Origin: Planctomycetota bacterium
GTDB lineage: Bacteria > Planctomycetota > UBA8742 > SKZP01
DNA: 7,445 nt
NCBI GenBank assembly: GCA_007127275.1
Contig: SKZP01000002.1
Location: 1 to 7,445 of the forward strand
Direction of reading: 5' to 3'
Positions 4,814 through 7,445 of the stretch are shown here, in pieces. Positions within the stretch are counted from its first letter, which is position 1. Every line of letters starts with the position of its first letter. The notes beneath the pieces are model-generated. The model was not told where the DNA came from, searched no databases, and was given only the letters and a program-made list of their open reading frames with translations. The position numbers and the translations under genes are program-made.

Positions 4814-5356
4814 TCAGTCCCGGGAGCCCGAGGCGGCGGGGTGGCGGTGAAAGAAGTGCTGCACGAGTTGCTTGCCGAAGCGTGGCAGATCAGCCGGAGT
4901 GCGCGAGGAAATCAGGTTTGCGTCGTGCACGACCGCTTCGTCGCGCCAGATTGCGCCCGCACGGGTCACCTCCTCGCGGATGGAGTCGTGCCCAGTGACT
5001 TCGCGGCCGGCGAGAATCTGCGCGGCCACGGCGAGTTCCGCGGCGTGGCAGATCAAGCCCAGCGGTTTGCCAGCCGTGTCGAACTCGCGCACAATCTCCA
5101 CGACGCGCGGCAGCCGGCGCAGCTTGCTCGGCGCATGCCCGCCGGGCACGAACAGCGCGTCGTACTCGCTCGAATGCACCTCGTCGAAGCCAATATCCGG
5201 CCGACAGGTCAGCCCGTGCTTGCCCTTGACGACGGCGTGCGCCTGCGGCCCGGCCACGGTAATCTTCGCTCCTTCCTCGGCCAAGCGCAGCAGCGGATAC
5301 CACAATTCGAGATCCTCGAACTCGTTCTCACACAGGAAGAGCACGCGTACGGTCAT
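4814..5356 (-). CDS. DJ-1/PfpI-family protein
   Basis: This 180-residue cytoplasmic protein closely follows the Pyrococcus PfpI/Bacillus YraA branch of the DJ-1 superfamily. That superfamily has been linked to peptidase, chaperone and glyoxalase/deglycase activities, so the exact reaction cannot be set from sequence. Visible features are strand 1 with LCENEFEDLELWYPLLRL (Glu12 matching the conserved active-site Glu), KGKHGL (44-49), DALFVPGGHAP (66-76), the nucleophile elbow LICHAAE with Cys103 and His104, then EVTGHDSIREEVTRAGA and a terminal SSRTPADLPRF. Most PfpI members have CHGP at the elbow; here it is CHAA. The start at 5356 fits the family N-terminus; the open frame upstream has no similarity and crosses hairpin DNA. 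No good Shine-Dalgarno is visible before the ATG. It lies 196 bp downstream of truD. Confidence 0.92.
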   Translation of the reverse strand: MTVRVLFLCENEFEDLELWYPLLRLAEEGAKITVAGPQAHAVVKGKHGLTCRPDIGFDEVHSSEYDALFVPGGHAPSKLRRLPRVVEIVREFDTAGKPLGLICHAAELAVAAQILAGREVTGHDSIREEVTRAGAIWRDEAVVHDANLISSRTPADLPRFGKQLVQHFFHRHPAASGSRD

Positions 5357-5380
5357 GATGAAACGGCTTGCTCTGGAAAG

Positions 5381-5412
5381 GGATTCGCAAGTGGCGAGGA
5401 CTTGCGAAATCC
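5381..5412 (-). other. Strong hairpin in the leader of the DJ-1/PfpI gene
   Basis: GGATTCGCAAGT (5381-5392) pairs with ACTTGCGAAATCC (5400-5412) as 12 bp with one bulged A (5409) and a 7-nt loop. On the minus strand it ends 24 nt before the ATG at 5356 and is followed by CTTTCC, a poor U-tract. It may be a weak terminator of the ffh-truD transcript or a regulatory stem in the DJ-1/PfpI leader. Confidence 0.6.
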
Positions 5413-5445
5413 AACCGAACGAACAGCGTGCGACGACCGCCGCCG

Positions 5446-5484
5446 CGACTTTCTGCCCGCTAGGTAATTCGCGGGCGAAGGTCG
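5446..5484 (-). other. Long hairpin between truD and the DJ-1/PfpI gene
   Basis: CGACTTTC (5446-5453) pairs with GAAGGTCG (5477-5484) with one T-G wobble. After a bulged T (5454), GCCCGC (5455-5460) pairs with GCGGGC (5471-5476) around a 10-nt loop, giving 14 bp in total. It lies about 69 bp past the truD stop. The minus-strand sequence after it is GC-rich, so it is not a canonical terminator. It may be a transcript 3'-end stem or regulatory RNA structure. Confidence 0.6.
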
Positions 5485-5552
5485 TTATTCCCGTTGAAGG
5501 ACGCGACGCGCCACCCAAACCAGCCACCCAAAACAGGTGGGTGTGTCCCGAG

Positions 5553-6836
5553 CTACTCGGCGAACGTGGCGGCGCTCTTCGTAAGCTCGGCGAGCACGTT
5601 CGTCGCGTATGCCCCCGGTGGCAGCGTAAACGAAACTGTACAGCACCCGGCGCTCGGTTCGTTCCACACTAGTTGCGCCTCCTTGACCGGCACGCGGTAC
5701 GGACGACGCTCGCCGCGTTGGGCGAGACCGCCGGGCAACGCGAAATGTGCGAAGGCAATTTCCTCCGCGTCGAGCAGTGCTTGTTCTCGCGCCCCCGGCT
5801 CCCCCTTCGCCGCAAGTGTCTTCGTGCCGAAGAGGGGACCTGCCGGGCTGATCTCGAAGCGCGCGGCACGCTCGGCTTCCCGCGCGGCATCCTCGACCAC
5901 GAAGCAGGCGCCGTTGGCGTGCTTGTAGGCAACGTCTCCCTCTTCCAGCGCAGCGAGCGCCTCCGCCTTCAGCCGCTCGGCAAGCAGGCGGTTGAACAAG
6001 GCGGATTGGTACGCGTTGACGTAAAGCTCCTTCAGCTTCTTCGGCAGCAGCTTCACCGTTGTCGCCGCGTCCGCACCGTCGAGCAGCGCCTTGAGCATTC
6101 GGCGTTCCTGATTGCAGCGTGGCGGCCACGCGTTCAGCGCCGCGGCGACGTCGCCGGCGTGGTAGTGCGCGCGCGCGTCGCGACGAGCAGGCTCCTCGCT
6201 CGCGGATGCCGCACTTTCCTCGGGCAACGGCCCAAGCAGCACGGCGAGCACGCCGGCCGGCTCACCGCGGAGCAACGCGCGCCCGGCGAGGTGATTGAGC
6301 GGCGGCTCTCCGAAGCGTTGCGGGCCGAAGGCGTGCGGCACGCCCTGCTGTGTCAGCCGTGCGAGAATCTCGCGAGCGCGTGCCTCGCCGGCCGCGTCGA
6401 CCCCGCGCAGCACGCAGCGAAACCGGTTGCCGGCAAGATGGCCCTTGCGCAGTTTGTGAGAGTGCCGGTGTGCTTCGAGCACGCGCAGCTTCGCCAGCTC
6501 GAGCCCGTCCGCCTCGGCGGGGGGGACCCCGGCGAGGCTTACCCACTGCGTCGTCACGGCGCGGGCATCCTTCATCCCCGCGTAGCCGACGTCCCGCTCG
6601 CGCACACCCACGGCACGCGCCAGCCGGCGGATGGCCTCGAAGGTGGAGATGCCGCGCTTTTCGAGGCGAAGGAAGGTGTGCTCCCCTTCGCCGCTCGGCG
6701 GATACAGTGGCACCTCCTCGACGACGAAGTCCTCCGGCTCCGCCTTGAACCGGCCGCCCACGCCGGCGATCTCGCGCGTCAAGAGGAGCGCCTCACTCCA
6801 AGGATTCGCCTCGTCCGGCGACGGTGTCGAACTCAT
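5553..6836 (-). CDS. truD: tRNA pseudouridine(13) synthase TruD
   Basis: TruD isomerises uridine 13 of certain tRNAs to pseudouridine. The 427-residue product is somewhat longer than Escherichia coli TruD (about 350). The N-terminal FKAEPEDFVVEEVPLYPPSG is a family hallmark. The catalytic motif GYAGMKDARAVTTQW places the nucleophilic Asp at residue 90, KGHLAGNRFRCVLRG follows, and FGPQRFG (170-176) matches the second core motif. The TRUD insertion domain follows, with VNAYQSALFNRLLAERL and later GPLFG, and the chain ends with the core strand RPYRVPVKEAQLVW and a C-terminal LPPGAYATNVLAEL. All catalytic elements seen are intact. The extra length appears to lie in an Ala/Glu-rich stretch around residues 200-225 and within the insertion domain. 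Its ATG overlaps the ffh stop by four bases (ATGA), so it is translationally coupled to ffh. Confidence 0.96.
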   Translation of the reverse strand: MSSTPSPDEANPWSEALLLTREIAGVGGRFKAEPEDFVVEEVPLYPPSGEGEHTFLRLEKRGISTFEAIRRLARAVGVRERDVGYAGMKDARAVTTQWVSLAGVPPAEADGLELAKLRVLEAHRHSHKLRKGHLAGNRFRCVLRGVDAAGEARAREILARLTQQGVPHAFGPQRFGEPPLNHLAGRALLRGEPAGVLAVLLGPLPEESAASASEEPARRDARAHYHAGDVAAALNAWPPRCNQERRMLKALLDGADAATTVKLLPKKLKELYVNAYQSALFNRLLAERLKAEALAALEEGDVAYKHANGACFVVEDAAREAERAARFEISPAGPLFGTKTLAAKGEPGAREQALLDAEEIAFAHFALPGGLAQRGERRPYRVPVKEAQLVWNEPSAGCCTVSFTLPPGAYATNVLAELTKSAATFAE

Positions 6837-7445
6837 TTGCGCTTCAACACCCGGCGCTTGTTCTTCTTTTGTTCCTTCAACGCCTTCTTCTTCTGCTTCA
6901 TCACTTGGCCGTGAGCGAGCTTGCCCATGAAGCCCTGGCTTTTCATCGCCTTGAACTGCTCGCGCATTTGCTTGTAGCCCTTGAGCACGTCGTTGATCTG
7001 TTGCACCGAGGTACCCGAGCCGCGCGCAATGCGCCGTTTGCGGTTCGCGTCCAGCACGTCGGGCTTGCGCCGCTCCTTCGGCGTCATGGACTGAATGATC
7101 GCACGGGTGACGAACAATTCGCTTTCGTCGAATTGCTCGAGCATCTCCTCGTTGAGGCCCATGGCGCCGGCCGGCATCATCTTCAGCAGGCGCTTGATCG
7201 AGCCCATTTGCTCAATCTTCGCAAGCATGCCGAGAAAGTCCTCGAGGGTGAACTCTTCGAGGAACATCTTCTCGAACTGCTGCTCCGCCTCTTCCTGGTC
7301 GAAGACCTCTTGCGCCTCCTCGACGAGTTGGCGGATGTCTCCCATGCCGAGGATGCGGTCGGCAATGGACTCCGGCCGAAACTCGGTCAAGTCGGCGGTC
7401 TTTTCGCCGGTGCCAATGAAGCGGATGGGCTTGCCGGTGACACGC
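6833..7445 (-). CDS. ffh: Signal recognition particle protein Ffh (SRP54), C-terminal part; 5' end outside window
   Basis: Ffh binds signal sequences of nascent membrane proteins and, with 4.5S/SRP RNA and FtsY, targets ribosomes to the membrane. The 203 visible residues begin in the end of the G domain (VTGKPIRFIGTGEK, then ILGMGD) and continue through the complete M domain. Seen are the Met-rich signal-binding helices (LGMLAKIEQMGSIKRLLKMMP) and the SRP RNA-binding motif RKRRIARGSGTSVQ (visible residues 135-148) preceded by MTPKERRKP. The protein ends in an unusually Lys/Arg-rich tail of about 25 residues (KQKKKALKEQKKNKRR and on). The frame is open to the window edge, and the apparent TTG at 7388-7390 is internal, not a start. 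It is followed directly by truD with a four-base overlap; in many bacteria rpsP follows ffh instead. Confidence 0.97.
   Translation of the reverse strand, partial: RVTGKPIRFIGTGEKTADLTEFRPESIADRILGMGDIRQLVEEAQEVFDQEEAEQQFEKMFLEEFTLEDFLGMLAKIEQMGSIKRLLKMMPAGAMGLNEEMLEQFDESELFVTRAIIQSMTPKERRKPDVLDANRKRRIARGSGTSVQQINDVLKGYKQMREQFKAMKSQGFMGKLAHGQVMKQKKKALKEQKKNKRRVLKRK

Noticed and set aside
4679..5467. 262-codon plus-strand open frame opposite the DJ-1/PfpI gene
   Set aside because: Antisense to a confidently identified gene and crossing its hairpin-rich spacers; no domain seen.
5525..5543. Hairpin (CACCCA/TGGGTG) directly after truD as a terminator
   Set aside because: Only 6 bp, no T-run on the minus strand, and built from a short repeated CCACCCAAA motif; too weak to call.
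5673..6914. 413-codon plus-strand open frame opposite truD
   Set aside because: Shadow of a GC-rich gene; TruD motifs are clear on the minus strand and the antisense product has no recognisable domain.

Overview
This is a GC-rich bacterial chromosomal window made mostly of housekeeping genes. A tentative guess is Planctomycetota or a similarly repeat-rich lineage. The reasons are the long GC-rich intergenic gaps packed with inverted repeats, the stand-alone regulator with a BldC/MerR-type HTH in front of a receiver-like domain, and the mixed Shine-Dalgarno quality. This is inference from style, not from a marker gene. No tRNA, rRNA, CRISPR array, transposase or phage gene was seen.

Layout, left to right. 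(1) A plus-strand gene of unknown identity ends at 94. Its TAA stop abuts a ~173-bp imperfect inverted-repeat element (94-266), which fills most of the gap before a plus-strand Bcp-type peroxiredoxin (299-802). (2) Convergent to it lies a minus-strand ribH-nusB pair (2024-1542 and 1372-881); the nusB leader holds a nine-unit pentanucleotide tandem repeat. (3) Divergent from ribH, with a plausible extended -10 promoter, is a plus-strand gene for an HTH plus degenerate-receiver regulator (2305-2925), followed by a strong intrinsic terminator (3014-3050). (4) A 488-bp gap (2926-3413) carries nested inverted repeats and sequences homologous to the 94-266 element. (5) From 7445 down to 3414 a minus-strand series reads ffh (5' end outside the window), truD (ATGA overlap with ffh), a DJ-1/PfpI-family protein and a YghO-like double-GNAT protein. 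The last two are each preceded by ~200-bp spacers containing strong hairpins or dyads.

Functionally the window covers protein targeting (Ffh), tRNA modification (TruD), transcription antitermination (NusB), riboflavin synthesis (RibH), peroxide defence (Bcp) and possible protein or metabolite repair (DJ-1/PfpI), plus one uncharacterised regulator.

The most notable signal is not a protein but the repeat family. A 32-nt block from the left arm of the 94-266 element recurs in inverted orientation at 3354-3385 with 28 of 32 matches, and a 19-nt block from its right arm recurs at 3262-3280 with one mismatch. In both places the outer end begins exactly at the TAA stop codon of the adjacent gene.
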